Assembly (NCBI GenBank): GCA_030066195.1
Contig: JASJCB010000013.1
Location: 34,999-98,998, forward strand
Length of the DNA stretch: 64,000 bases
Reading direction: 5' to 3'
Source: Acidobacteriota bacterium
Lineage (GTDB): Bacteria > Acidobacteriota > Holophagae > Acanthopleuribacterales > Acanthopleuribacteraceae
This document shows positions 1 through 8,968 of the stretch, one piece after another. Position 1 is the stretch's first letter. Every line of letters begins with the position of its first letter. Both the position numbers and the translations under genes were made by a program. The notes beneath the pieces were generated by a model, which worked only from the letters and a program-made list of their open reading frames with translations, made no database searches and was not told the DNA's origin.

Positions 1-1
1 A

Positions 2-208
2 ACCTACCGATGGCAGTACGAAGGCTATGCCGGTGATTCAACCGTGGCTTTCGAGTTGTTCGGCGCCGGCGATGCCGTCGGCTTGAGAGTAACGGCGACC
101 GTTTTGGAAGACTTTTCCTACGACATCCCGGAATTCAAAAGGGAGAGCTGCGAGGGTGGTTGGAACTATTTCATCAAGCAAAGCCTGGTGAACTATCTGG
201 CCTCCTGA
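2..208 (+). CDS. SRPBCC / AHSA1-like protein, C-terminal part (5' end outside window)
   Basis: An open frame runs from the left edge to a TGA at 206-208 and has no start in the window. The 68 visible residues begin TYRWQYEGY, continue through a phenylalanine- and leucine-rich beta segment (VAFELFGAGDAVGLRVT), and end GWNYFIKQSLVNYLAS. This order (WxYEGYPGDS-like strand, FELF, then GWxxxxxxSLxxYL in the last helix) is typical of the START/AHSA1 SRPBCC fold, which binds hydrophobic ligands or acts as an Hsp90-activator homologue in bacteria. Ligand and role cannot be told from this fragment. It is followed by about 150 bases before the next start. Confidence 0.6.
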   Translation, partial: TYRWQYEGYAGDSTVAFELFGAGDAVGLRVTATVLEDFSYDIPEFKRESCEGGWNYFIKQSLVNYLAS

Positions 209-362
209 ATTGCCGACAGCGCTGGATAAAACCCCCGTTTCGACAGTCCCGGTTTGCCGGGTAATCGCAAGTTGTCGATAAAAAACTAAGCCAAAATACC
301 TTGGAGTTACGTTTCTTGTATAGAATAGAGTGCGCTGTAAGATCACCTCGAGGAAATTGCTT

Positions 363-1409
363 ATGACAACCCCCGACCACACAGAATTGTTGTCTCCCGA
401 AACGCTTGAACGGGCCGCGGCCTCCGCCCGACTGGTTTTGGAAGAGTTGGATCGCATTCTGCTTGGCCGTCAGGAACTGCACCGCCTGGTGCTGACGGCC
501 GTATTGTCCCGCGGGCACCTCCTGCTGGAAGGCATGCCCGGTCTTGGCAAAACCGCCCTGGTTAAAGCGCTGGGGGATGTTCTGGAACTGGGATTCAATC
601 GCGTCCAGTTTACGCCCGACCTCATGCCCAGCGATATCCTGGGAGCCCACATCCTGGAAGAAAAAGCCGGCGGCGGTCGCGAAATGGTGTTTCGGCCCGG
701 ACCCGTGTTCACCAATGTCATGCTGGCCGACGAAATCAACCGCGCCTCGCCCAAGACCCAGTCGGCCCTGTTGGAGGCCATGCAGGAGCGTTGCGTCACC
801 CTGTTGGGCACCACGCGTGACTTGCCGCGTCCCTTCTTTGTCATGGCCTCCCAGAACCCGGTCGACCTGGAAGGCACCTACCCGCTGCCCGAGGCTCAGT
901 TGGACCGTTTCCTCTTCAAGCTGCACGTGGGCGATTTGGACGTGGAAACCATGACCCAAATCATCGCCACCCGGCATCGCGGCGAACCGCCCAAAGTCGA
1001 GCGCCACCTGAACAAGGCCGAACTGGAAGACCTCTTCCAGGTGATGGACGGCATCCACCTGCCGCGACCCGTGGCTCATTACATCAGCCGATTGGTGCGC
1101 GCCACCCACCCCAAGGGCGAGGAAGCCTCGGAGCGTATCGGCGATTACGTTGCCTTCGGCGCCTCGCCGCGCGCCGCCATTGCCATCGCCGAGGCCGCGC
1201 GCGCCGCCGCCTTGCTGCGATGCAGTCCCACCGTGGGCTTCGACGATGTGCGCGCCGTGGCCGAGCACGCCCTGAACCACCGCATCATTCCCACCTATAA
1301 AGCCCGGGTGGACGGCGTGACCACCATCGACCTGGTTCGGGATCTGCTGGATGGTATGGACGAAACCGGTCTTTCCCTACCCGAGGGCGTTGCCCTTGCA
1401 GGAGAATAG
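363..1409 (+). CDS. MoxR-family AAA+ ATPase
   Basis: A 348-residue AAA+ ATPase of the MoxR family. MoxR proteins act as chaperone-like ATPases that mature partner proteins, often ones with von Willebrand A domains. Walker A is GMPGLGKT at about residues 57-64 and Walker B is MLADEINRA at about 120-128. The sensor region contains ASQNPVDLEGTYPLPEAQLDRFLFK, the MoxR signature stretch. An upstream in-frame start at 330 exists, but ATG 363 follows a GAGGAA ribosome site at about 349 with normal spacing and gives the usual family length. It is the first gene of a five-gene operon ending in a DUF58 protein, the usual MoxR partner. Confidence 0.9.
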   Translation: MTTPDHTELLSPETLERAAASARLVLEELDRILLGRQELHRLVLTAVLSRGHLLLEGMPGLGKTALVKALGDVLELGFNRVQFTPDLMPSDILGAHILEEKAGGGREMVFRPGPVFTNVMLADEINRASPKTQSALLEAMQERCVTLLGTTRDLPRPFFVMASQNPVDLEGTYPLPEAQLDRFLFKLHVGDLDVETMTQIIATRHRGEPPKVERHLNKAELEDLFQVMDGIHLPRPVAHYISRLVRATHPKGEEASERIGDYVAFGASPRAAIAIAEAARAAALLRCSPTVGFDDVRAVAEHALNHRIIPTYKARVDGVTTIDLVRDLLDGMDETGLSLPEGVALAGE

Positions 1410-1427
1410 CCAGGAGGCTTTGACAGC

Positions 1428-3134
1428 TTGAGAGTTTGTTTAGCGATCCTTGTAATCTGTAGTTGCCTGCCTGTGCCGGCCTCCGAGCACCGTTTCGGCA
1501 ATATCTTGATCGCCGACGAGCGCTCTCCTTCTGCCGAGGCCAATCACGGCTATATCGGTTACTATTTCACCCTTACCAACCTTTCCACGGAAAAAACACA
1601 CAAGGTGGACCTGTACTTTACCGACCCCTACAGTTCCCGTTGGCAGGCGGTCAACGAGATCCGCCGTTCCGTGACACTGCAACCGGGAGCCACCTCCCGG
1701 ATCCATTTACCGGTATGGTCCTGGGTGCCGGCGCCGGTCACCTATGGTGTCGATATCGACGGTGTGCCCTCGCCCCAGACGGCATCTCTGGCCATTCGAA
1801 GCACCCCCATGTTGTTCCGCGAAAAACGTCACGCGGTACTCACCACGCGCTCGCTGGACCTGGTTAAAGCCTACCGAAGCATCTATACCAAGGGTATGGG
1901 CGTGGAGTTGAGGGAAACCACGGCTCAGATCGAGGCATGGGGTTCGAACTGGTTGGATTACAGCAGCTTCGAACTGACAGCCCTCTCTCGCGCCGAATGG
2001 GACCGTTTGAGTCCTGACGGTCGCAATGCCCTGCAAATGTACGCGCGCAACGGCGGCGGCCTGTTGATTTATGAAAATAACGAGAACCTACCCCTGGAGG
2101 GATTGACTAAGGCTCGACGCGTCAATCAGGTGACCGTCCACGGTCTGGGTTTCGGTATGGTATTTTCCTTTGACGGCGGCGTTTTCGATCTGGATGAGGA
2201 AACCCGCAAGTTCCTGGTCGGCTCCCTCATGACATGGCCGCCCTATCCCGGCAAGAATGCACCCGGCCTTTCCGAGATGATCCCGGTCGTCGAGGAATTG
2301 CGCACACCGGTTCGCGGTTTCTTCGGGTTACTGATCGTTTTCGCGCTACTCATGGGGCCGTTGAACCTGCTCGTCCTGGCTCGACGCGGCAAACGTATCT
2401 GGTTACTGTGGACCGTACCCGCAATTTCCCTGGTGGCTACCCTGACCGTGGTGGTCTTCGCCGTTTTTTCCGAGGGAACCGCCACTAGACAACGCCTGGA
2501 GTCCATTACCCTGCTCGACGAGCAAAACCACATGGCCACCACGTTGGGCCTGGGCGGTATCTATTCGCCGCTGACCCGGGATTCCGGCCTGCATTTCCCC
2601 AAGGATGCCGATGTGCATCCCGACTTCCAGTATATAGAAAGCGGGTTTCTCTCCGTCGATTGGAGCCGGGACCAGAACCTGGCCGCGGGCTGGGTGCGCT
2701 CGCGCCTGCCCTTTTACTACAAGGTGCGGCATACCGAAAGCCGCCGTGAACGCCTGGTGGTGACCGGCAGCGGCGAGAACCTGGAAGTGGTCAACGGTCT
2801 GGGCGCCGACATCGAGATGCTGTATGTGGCCGGTGAGGACGGCAGGCTTTACGCCGCGGAGTCCATTGCGGCCGGAGCCCGCGCCAAACTCGGCGGACTC
2901 TCTTTGCCCGTAACAGGTGAACCCGAGAGTATTCGCTCGCTTTACCTTTCCGACTGGTCCCTGGCCAATCTGGACCTCTATCGGCCCTCCGTCAATATGG
3001 CCGCTTCCCTCCTGCAACCGGGCCAATACCTGGCCGTGTTGCAGGAAAGTCCCTTTTTCGGCGGACACCTGGAAAGCGTGAACGAACTGACCGCCTGGTC
3101 GGTAGTGATCGGCACCCGGGAGGTCAAACCTTGA
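1428..3134 (+). CDS. Secreted/membrane protein of unknown function in MoxR-ABC operon
   Basis: 568 residues from a TTG start, chosen because AGGAGG at 1412-1417 precedes it at about ten bases. The N-terminus (MRVCLAILVICSCLPVPA) is a signal peptide. Next comes a roughly 270-residue beta-rich exported region, then two hydrophobic helices around residues 295-350 (GFFGLLIVFALLMGPLNLLV and LLWTVPAISLVATLTVVVF), and a second soluble region to the end. I do not recognise the family. Its stop overlaps the TTG of the ABC ATPase (TTGA), so translation is probably coupled. The position between a MoxR ATPase and an ABC-2-type exporter suggests an extracytoplasmic component of that transporter complex; this is inference from context. 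Confidence 0.7.
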   Translation: MRVCLAILVICSCLPVPASEHRFGNILIADERSPSAEANHGYIGYYFTLTNLSTEKTHKVDLYFTDPYSSRWQAVNEIRRSVTLQPGATSRIHLPVWSWVPAPVTYGVDIDGVPSPQTASLAIRSTPMLFREKRHAVLTTRSLDLVKAYRSIYTKGMGVELRETTAQIEAWGSNWLDYSSFELTALSRAEWDRLSPDGRNALQMYARNGGGLLIYENNENLPLEGLTKARRVNQVTVHGLGFGMVFSFDGGVFDLDEETRKFLVGSLMTWPPYPGKNAPGLSEMIPVVEELRTPVRGFFGLLIVFALLMGPLNLLVLARRGKRIWLLWTVPAISLVATLTVVVFAVFSEGTATRQRLESITLLDEQNHMATTLGLGGIYSPLTRDSGLHFPKDADVHPDFQYIESGFLSVDWSRDQNLAAGWVRSRLPFYYKVRHTESRRERLVVTGSGENLEVVNGLGADIEMLYVAGEDGRLYAAESIAAGARAKLGGLSLPVTGEPESIRSLYLSDWSLANLDLYRPSVNMAASLLQPGQYLAVLQESPFFGGHLESVNELTAWSVVIGTREVKP

Positions 3135-4063
3135 GAGTCCAAGTCATTGACCTCAAACGCTTCTTCACCAATGGGGTTCGGGCCGTGGACGGCCTCAACT
3201 TCTCCTTTCATGAGGGCCAGGTCTTCGGCTTCGTAGGTCCTAACGGCGCGGGCAAAACCACGACCATGCGCATCATGGCCACCCTGGACGAACCCACCTC
3301 AGGCGACGTGCGCATCGACGGCGTTTCGGTGGTAGAGCAGCCCGAGGAGGCTCGGCGCCGCGTGGGTTATGTCCCCGACACCCTGCCCGCCCACCGCGAC
3401 ATCACCATTCACGAATACCTTGATTTCTTTGCGCGGGCCAACGAAATACGCGGGACGCAACGCAGAACCGTGGTTCAAAGCGTGGAGGACTTCACGGGCG
3501 TGACCCCCCTGCGCGGAAAGGAACTGGTACACCTTTCCAAGGGCATGAAGCAGCGCGTCAGCCTGGCCAGAGCCCTGCTGCACGACCCGGACCTGTTGAT
3601 TATGGACGAACCCGCCGCGGGCCTGGACCCCAACGCGCGCATCGAGTTACGCGAGTTGATACGATCCCTGGCCGAAGCCGGCAAGTCCATCTTCATCAGC
3701 TCTCACATTCTCGATGAACTTTCGGAACTGTGCGACGGCGTGGTAATTATCGAGCAGGGCCGCTTGCAACGGGCCGGTCACCTGAAAGAGATCCTGGTTC
3801 GCGAGGACGCCCTGCGCACCATGAGGATCAAACCGCTGGGCGATCCCGACCAACTGTATCGCGCTCTTCTGGAAGTTCCCTATGCCTCCGAGCACCAACT
3901 GCTGGAAGGCGAGGTTTTCTGCGCGGTTCCTGCCGATGACAAAACCTGTAGCGACCTTCTTTCCCATTTGATCGGTCAGGGCATTGCCATCGTGGAATAC
4001 GGCCAGGAACAGGCGGACCTGGAGGACTTGTTCATGAAGGTAACCAGGGGGAAGGTGCAATGA
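3131..4063 (+). CDS. ABC transporter ATP-binding protein
   Basis: 310-residue ABC-2-type ATPase. Walker A is GPNGAGKTT at about residues 36-44, the signature motif is LSKGMKQRVSLARAL at about 136-150, Walker B is LLIMDEPAAGLDP, and the switch histidine lies in IFISSHILDELSEL. A roughly 90-residue C-terminal extension after the nucleotide-binding domain resembles those of gliding or multidrug ABC-2 ATPases (GldA/CcmA type). The TTG start overlaps the previous stop by four bases, and the stop overlaps the permease ATG, so the three proteins are made from one coupled message. Substrate is unknown. Confidence 0.92.
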   Translation: MRVQVIDLKRFFTNGVRAVDGLNFSFHEGQVFGFVGPNGAGKTTTMRIMATLDEPTSGDVRIDGVSVVEQPEEARRRVGYVPDTLPAHRDITIHEYLDFFARANEIRGTQRRTVVQSVEDFTGVTPLRGKELVHLSKGMKQRVSLARALLHDPDLLIMDEPAAGLDPNARIELRELIRSLAEAGKSIFISSHILDELSELCDGVVIIEQGRLQRAGHLKEILVREDALRTMRIKPLGDPDQLYRALLEVPYASEHQLLEGEVFCAVPADDKTCSDLLSHLIGQGIAIVEYGQEQADLEDLFMKVTRGKVQ

Positions 4064-5535
4064 GTGGATTCCTGGAAATGGTGGGTCGACTGGACGACCG
4101 CGTGAACCCCATCGTGGTCAAGGAACTGCGTCAGGCCATGCGCGGCAGGATGATCCCCATTATGCTGATCATTTACGAGGCGGTGCTGCTGCTGTGCATG
4201 AGCCTTTACCTGGGCAGCGAGGGCATCGCGGCCAATCCCAGGGTCGGTCTCGATCTGCTGATCGTCTTCAACAGCATATTCCTCTTCGCGGGCATCGTGT
4301 TGGTGCCTATCTCCATGGCCGTGCGCCTGGGTTTTGAGCGTAACCAGGACAACACGGACCTGTTGTTCATCACCACCCTGCCCTCCCACCGTATTGCCGG
4401 CGGTAAGCTACTGGCGGGTATGATTCTTACGGTCTTGTTCCTCTTCGCCACCCTGCCTTTCATGACCACCACCTACATGTTGCGCGGGGTCGACTTCAAG
4501 ATGGTCTTTTCCATGGTCGGCACCTCGTTGATGATGTGTATGGTCAGCCTGCAATTCGCCCTGTTCGTTGCCGTATTGCCGGTGAGTCGCGCTTTCAAAA
4601 CCACGCTGGGACTGGGAACCTTATCCATACTGGTGACCATTTTTATCAGTACGATCACCATTATGGGCAACATGGCGAGCCGCGGTACCACCATTCTGGA
4701 TCAACTGGAAGAAGCGATCGGTTTCACCGTTATCGTGGTCTTCTTGACCGTGATCCTCTACCAGATGGCGGTAGCGCTGATCAAGCCGCACTCGGCCAAC
4801 CGGGCCAAGCCGTTACGGCAGTGGATCACCGTCATGTGGTTCTTCAGCGGCGCCGCCGTCGTTTTGACAGGCTACTCGAACGGAATCCAGGTCTGGACTG
4901 TTTTCTCCCTGATCACCCTGATCATTGCCCTGTTCGTGGCTGTCTCCGAACGGGAGGAGTGGGGTCCCAGGGTACGGCGCAAGATACCGGGCAGCCCTTT
5001 GGGCCGGTCGATGGTCTATCTGTTCTACAGCGGCGCCCCCAACGGGGTCTTGTGGTGTCTCTCGCTTCTCACCGTGACCCTGATCATTGCCGCTAACGTC
5101 CATTCAAAGTTCAATAACGAGGACCTGCAAATTTTCGTGGGCTTTGCCCTGCACGCGGTCGGCTACACCTTTGCGGCCCACATCCTGCACCACACGTTCC
5201 TGGCGAAACGGGTCAGCAAAAACCATGTCTGGCTGATCGCCCTGATCCTGTTGGCGGTGATGGTGATCGGCGGGTGGGTGCTCGCCTTCCTGATCAATCC
5301 GAACGACTTTACCTCTATTTCCAGGAACGGCATCTACCATCTGTTCAATCCCTTCGCGCTGCCTAACGACACCTGGCGCTTTTTCTATCTGGCCTGCGCC
5401 GCGGCCTGGGTGCTGATTATGCTGGCCATGCGCGTGAGATGGTTGATCGACGGCCGGCGGCGTTTCCTGCCGCTGGGGCCCATGATACCCCCGCAACCGG
5501 AACCCGCCCCGGCAACGGAAACGGAGGCGTCCTAG
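4060..5535 (+). CDS. ABC transporter permease
   Basis: 491 residues, strongly hydrophobic, with about ten to twelve membrane segments. The first is at about residues 30-52 (MIPIMLIIYEAVLLLCMSLYL); others follow through GYTFAAHILHHTFL and IALILLAVMVIGGWVLAFLI to VLIMLAM near residue 465. The N-terminal cytoplasmic stretch NPIVVKELRQAMRGR is characteristic of ABC-2-type permeases that pair with the ATPase encoded just upstream. The ATG overlaps the ATPase stop (ATGA). The C-terminus is a short Pro/Glu-rich tail. The next gene starts directly after the stop codon. Confidence 0.85.
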   Translation: MSGFLEMVGRLDDRVNPIVVKELRQAMRGRMIPIMLIIYEAVLLLCMSLYLGSEGIAANPRVGLDLLIVFNSIFLFAGIVLVPISMAVRLGFERNQDNTDLLFITTLPSHRIAGGKLLAGMILTVLFLFATLPFMTTTYMLRGVDFKMVFSMVGTSLMMCMVSLQFALFVAVLPVSRAFKTTLGLGTLSILVTIFISTITIMGNMASRGTTILDQLEEAIGFTVIVVFLTVILYQMAVALIKPHSANRAKPLRQWITVMWFFSGAAVVLTGYSNGIQVWTVFSLITLIIALFVAVSEREEWGPRVRRKIPGSPLGRSMVYLFYSGAPNGVLWCLSLLTVTLIIAANVHSKFNNEDLQIFVGFALHAVGYTFAAHILHHTFLAKRVSKNHVWLIALILLAVMVIGGWVLAFLINPNDFTSISRNGIYHLFNPFALPNDTWRFFYLACAAAWVLIMLAMRVRWLIDGRRRFLPLGPMIPPQPEPAPATETEAS

Positions 5536-6402
5536 GTGTTCGATTACCGCACGACGCTGAGCGAGGGCATGCGCGCGGCGGCTCATTGCCGTTTCGCCGA
5601 ACTGACCCGCGACCCGCGCGGCAAGGCCGGCTTTCGTCGCGGCAACCGGGCGGGGAGTTCACTGGAGTACAAGGACTTCCGCGAGTACCAACCAGGCGAC
5701 GACCTGCGCCATATCGACTGGAACGCCTACGCGCGCACGGACAAACTGATCGTCAAGCGCTACCACGAGGAGATCACGCCGCACCTGGACCTGATCGCCG
5801 ACGGCTCGGCATCCATGGACCTGCCGGAAACCCGCAAGGCCGAGGCGCTGATCTTTCTCACCGGATTCTTTGCGGCGGTCGCGGGCAACAGCAGCTTTTC
5901 ACACACCTGTTGGCGCACGGCAAGTGATTGCCGGCCCCTGGCCAATAGCGGCGGCGACCCGTTGACCTGGGAGCGCCTGGAACTGAAGGCAAGCACCTCA
6001 CCGGCAGAAGCCGTCGATGTATCGCGACCACGCTGGCGCCGCCAGGGCGTGCGCATCCTACTCAGTGACCTGCTGTTCCCGGCCGATCCCCACCACTTCC
6101 TGGGCAAACTGATCGAACAAGCGGCCGCGGTGCTGGTTGTACAGGTCCTGGCCGAAAGCGACCTGAACCCGGCATTGGGCGGCATGCGCCGGCTGACGGA
6201 CTCGGAAACGGGCGCGGTGCGAGAAATCCGCATCGACGAGGCCGCCCGACGCCGTTACAAGGAAACCCTGACCAGGCACCAGGACGCCTGGCGCGACGCC
6301 GCCCGAGAAACCGGCACGGCCCTGGTTACCTTCACCGATGAAACCCTGCTGAGCCGACCCATCTTCGACGACCCGACGCTCGCCCGATTCTTGGAGCATT
6401 AG
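5536..6402 (+). CDS. DUF58 family protein
   Basis: 288 residues from a GTG start placed immediately after the permease stop. The DUF58 hallmark YQPGDDLRHIDWNAYARTD is at about residues 52-70 and is followed by a von Willebrand A-like core with a metal-site-like DGSASMD. DUF58 proteins are regular partners of MoxR ATPases, which fits the first gene of this operon. The vWA segment is short, and no membrane segment is seen. The exact cellular role of this operon type is not established. Confidence 0.87.
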   Translation: MFDYRTTLSEGMRAAAHCRFAELTRDPRGKAGFRRGNRAGSSLEYKDFREYQPGDDLRHIDWNAYARTDKLIVKRYHEEITPHLDLIADGSASMDLPETRKAEALIFLTGFFAAVAGNSSFSHTCWRTASDCRPLANSGGDPLTWERLELKASTSPAEAVDVSRPRWRRQGVRILLSDLLFPADPHHFLGKLIEQAAAVLVVQVLAESDLNPALGGMRRLTDSETGAVREIRIDEAARRRYKETLTRHQDAWRDAARETGTALVTFTDETLLSRPIFDDPTLARFLEH

Positions 6403-6450
6403 CGAGGTTGGGTTTGTTGGCGTCGGAGAAACCAAAAGCCAACGCCACGC

Positions 6451-6494
6451 GAGCCATTGGTTCCGAAGGGAACGGCTCTCGGATCTCACTTTTT
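6451..6494 (+). terminator. Possible terminator after DUF58 gene
   Basis: A bulged stem pairs GAGCC (6451-6455) and GTTCC (6460-6464) with GGAAC (6469-6473) and GGCTC (6474-6478). A run of five T follows at about 6490. It lies 50 bases after the last gene of the MoxR operon. The gap between stem and T-run is longer than usual. Confidence 0.35.
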
Positions 6495-6590
6495 CCTGCA
6501 GCGAGAGCAACAGCCTTCGGAAGAACATATAACAAATTCCATAGGACTTCTGTCCCTTGTAAAGAACACGGACAGCGGCCTTGGAAACCA

Positions 6591-6612
6591 GGGGTTCCGG
6601 CATCGGAACCCC
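6591..6612. repeat. Perfect hairpin in spacer
   Basis: GGGGTTCC and GGAACCCC form an eight-base perfect stem around a six-base loop, followed by a short T-stretch six bases later. It may be a weak terminator or one of the local hairpin repeats. Confidence 0.5.
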
Positions 6613-7003
6613 GCTACTTTTCCTGTGCAGGTAAACCGCAATCGCTGCCGCTTGACATCGGTTCCATTCCCGGCGACATAACCAGTTTGAAAACGAAACC
6701 TAGCACCGTTCTCGGGCAGTGGTATTGTCAAAAAGAAAAATACAACACAGCGGCCGGGAATCGGACTTTCCAGACTTGAAAAGGGAGTTTAGAGCCCGAA
6801 AACCGGACGCCGAGAACTCACGAAGCCGTACCTTTTCTCGATTTTGACGCCATGAGCCGTCTTTTTCACAACTTCATGCCTGGTTTGGAGCCTCCCTGGC
6901 CGAGACCTACAGACGTATTTCCGCTAAAAACAACCCGGGTTGATGCTTCGTTGGGTACTTTTCCCGGATTGGAACCGACTTCGGGTTGTTCAGGTAGCAC
7001 CAA

Positions 7004-7054
7004 TCTCGGGAATGGAACCGGTCTTCGACCCCGAAGACGGTCCTGTTCCCGAGA
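7004..7054. repeat. 51-bp imperfect inverted repeat
   Basis: The left arm starts TCTCGGGAA and ends GTCTTCG. The right arm begins CGAAGAC and ends TTCCCGAGA, with about 20 of 24 positions pairing around a three-base loop. No T-tract follows, so it is not an ordinary terminator; it could be a dispersed palindromic element. Confidence 0.6.
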
Positions 7055-7101
7055 ACGGAACCACCCTGACGCGTGTCAACCGGTCCCATTCTCGGGCAAC
7101 A

Positions 7102-7132
7102 GACCCCTCAGTGTCGATCCAAGGGGTCTTTT
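7102..7132 (+). terminator. Candidate rho-independent terminator
   Basis: GACCCCT (7102-7108) pairs with AGGGGTC (7122-7128), followed directly by TTTT. It sits at the end of the repeat-rich spacer, about 270 bases before the thioredoxin gene. Confidence 0.5.
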
Positions 7133-7405
7133 AGAAAAAAAGTTGATGATTTTCGACCGATTGACCTATTTAACGCCCAAAAAGGATGAATTTTTGTCAA
7201 AAGTTGTTTATATATTCAAAAAGCATTGGTTAGTTGTTTTATACATCGGTTTTTCAATTTCCCTCAAGCGAGGGTCGGTTCGGTGCCGGATGCTCGCGTA
7301 ACAACCTGCAAATCCCTTTGACTTTGACGACACCCTGCTAAAACCGGGCTTCTTTCTTGACCCCGGGCATAGAAAAGGGCATAGTTCGGGTGAAGGAGTT
7401 GCCCA

Positions 7406-8263
7406 ATGAAAGCCACCGCTTTGCTTTTAACCGTTCACCTGTTTGCCGGCGCCGCCCTTGCCGGAGAAAAAGAAACCCTGATTGCCCTACTGGAACAGCG
7501 GTTGGATACATCCAACTTCCTGGCCCGTTTAGATGAAGCCAAAGAAAAAATATCGGAACAGGGACTGGTCGAAGCCAAACTGGCCTTCGGTTTCCGCAAC
7601 GGCGATTTTCCTTTTCTATATTCCATTCTGGAAGATCTTGAGCGCATAACCGCCGAGCGACCCGGTAATTTTTCCTTGATGAGCGCCGAGGAATTCTATT
7701 CCCTGACCTTTGCCGTCAAGGCTCGCATGGCCATGGACGCGAACGATGAGGAGGGTTTTGCCCACAATATCAAGCAAGCCTGGTGGGAAGCGCCCAAGCT
7801 GAACCGTATCTACGAAAAATGGATCAACGACATGAAGGCCGCCAAATTGAAGGTGCCCTTGAACTTCCCTCTCACCGACGCTCAGGGCAACCCCAAGGCC
7901 CTGGCTGATATCATGAAAGGAAAGAAGGCCCTGATTCTGGATTTCTGGGCATCCTGGTGTCGACCCTGTATGGTCATGATGGACGAAATCGAAGAACGCG
8001 CAAAGGAATTGGAAACCAAGGGCGTCACCTGGGTAGGTATCAATACCGACGGCGAAACGGCCGCGGCCGCTCGCACCGCCAAAAAGTACGGTATCACCTG
8101 TCCCTGGCTGGTTGAGAAAAAGAACGGCGCCTACTCCAACCTGCTGAAAATCGACAGTATTCCACGCACCGTTCTGGTCTCGCCTCAAGGTAAGATTCTA
8201 TTCAACGGTCACCCGCAGGATCCGGCCCTGAACCGTGCAGTCGACAAACTGGTAGGGAAATAG
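7406..8263 (+). CDS. Exported TlpA-like thioredoxin-fold protein
   Basis: 285 residues. A signal peptide (MKATALLLTVHLFAGAALAG) is followed by a helical region of about 130 residues with no recognised family, then a TlpA/ResA-type thioredoxin domain from about residue 150. The redox motif WCRPC is at residues 184-188, and the cis-proline loop is IPRTVLVSP. Such proteins reduce or isomerise disulfides outside the cytoplasm, for example during cytochrome c maturation; the partner here is unknown. The start ATG has a GAAGGAG ribosome site. It is a single-gene unit. Confidence 0.85.
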   Translation: MKATALLLTVHLFAGAALAGEKETLIALLEQRLDTSNFLARLDEAKEKISEQGLVEAKLAFGFRNGDFPFLYSILEDLERITAERPGNFSLMSAEEFYSLTFAVKARMAMDANDEEGFAHNIKQAWWEAPKLNRIYEKWINDMKAAKLKVPLNFPLTDAQGNPKALADIMKGKKALILDFWASWCRPCMVMMDEIEERAKELETKGVTWVGINTDGETAAAARTAKKYGITCPWLVEKKNGAYSNLLKIDSIPRTVLVSPQGKILFNGHPQDPALNRAVDKLVGK

Positions 8264-8628
8264 TCGAAAAAGGGCGGAATCTTTTCCGCCCGGTCGATGT
8301 TTGGGAATGATCAGGTGACGGATATTTGGCGAACCACCTCCGATTGGAGGTCGTCGTCATCGTTACATGCGCCTCGAACAAAACAAGTGCGCCGTTCGGG
8401 CGGCAGTTGGATCGCTGCTTCAACGATTTCGGTGATCAGTTTATGCCGGTCGATTTGCAAGGGGCACCTCGGGAATATTCAATTGATGAATCACAGCACG
8501 GCACTTATGCCCATATAAGCGCAAAATCGTCCGGTAATGGATCAAGCTTTCGTAAAAAAGACCCAAGCGTTTTTTTGCTCACCCATTGTCTTTAGGCGAA
8601 ACCCGGTTACTCCGGCGACGGGATTCCG
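8264..8628. other. Intergenic region between thioredoxin and ATL genes
   Basis: Convergent spacer. Apart from the terminator at its left end I see nothing recognisable. Short open frames on both strands lack family features and are rejected. Confidence 0.5.
8267..8291 (-). terminator. Rho-independent terminator, minus orientation
   Basis: GGGCGGAA (8272-8279) pairs perfectly with TTCCGCCC (8284-8291). Read on the minus strand, the stem is followed by TTTTT. It would end transcripts of the minus-strand ATL gene and abuts the end of the + strand thioredoxin gene. Confidence 0.6.
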
Positions 8629-8943
8629 TTACTTCGGGCGCCAGCCGTAGACCTTCATGTCAATGCGGTTACCGTCTTGGAAGGTAACTTTCTCCGCTTC
8701 CAGCATGGCTTTTTGCATGAGATATTCTTGTGAGTGCTCGCTGAAGGAGATGCGGCCCTGAGCGTTGATAACCCGATGCCAGGGTAAAACCAGGTCTTCC
8801 GGAGTCTGATGAAGCGCGTAACCCACATGACGTGCCTTGCGGGGTTGTCCCAACATTCCGGCAAGCTGTCCGTAAGAAGCTACCTTGCCGCGCGGGATGG
8901 TTTTCACGAGATTCCACACCTTCTGGTTCCACGTACTCTTCAT
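8629..8943 (-). CDS. Alkyltransferase-like protein (ATL, MGMT homologue without active cysteine)
   Basis: 104 residues, the size of a lone MGMT C-terminal DNA-binding domain. The helix-turn-helix and arginine-finger region (IPRGKVASYGQLAG) and the active-site loop are present. The catalytic PCHRV is replaced by PWHRV, with Trp at residue 55. That Cys-to-Trp change defines ATL proteins, which bind O6-alkylguanine without removing the alkyl group and hand the lesion to nucleotide excision repair. It is transcribed divergently from the heme genes. The C-terminus ends in GWRPK. Confidence 0.9.
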   Translation of the reverse strand: MKSTWNQKVWNLVKTIPRGKVASYGQLAGMLGQPRKARHVGYALHQTPEDLVLPWHRVINAQGRISFSEHSQEYLMQKAMLEAEKVTFQDGNRIDMKVYGWRPK

Positions 8944-8968
8944 CTTTCCAATCCTTCCTGCTACCTCG

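Larger units (their letters stand above)
6403..7405. other. Hairpin- and repeat-rich intergenic spacer
   Basis: About 1 kb without a convincing gene; the short open frames here show no family signature or consistent ribosome site. It holds several inverted repeats (listed separately) and scattered copies, in both orientations, of a short unit related to CGGGAATGGAACCG (near 6659, 6964, 7007 and 7047). From about 7140 to 7260 the sequence turns AT-rich and likely includes the promoter of the following thioredoxin gene. Confidence 0.6.

Noticed and set aside
174..1280. 368-codon minus-strand frame
   Set aside because: Antisense to the MoxR ATPase, whose own motifs are unmistakable.
8326..8595. 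89-codon + strand frame
   Set aside because: No ribosome site or recognisable feature; lies in a convergent spacer.
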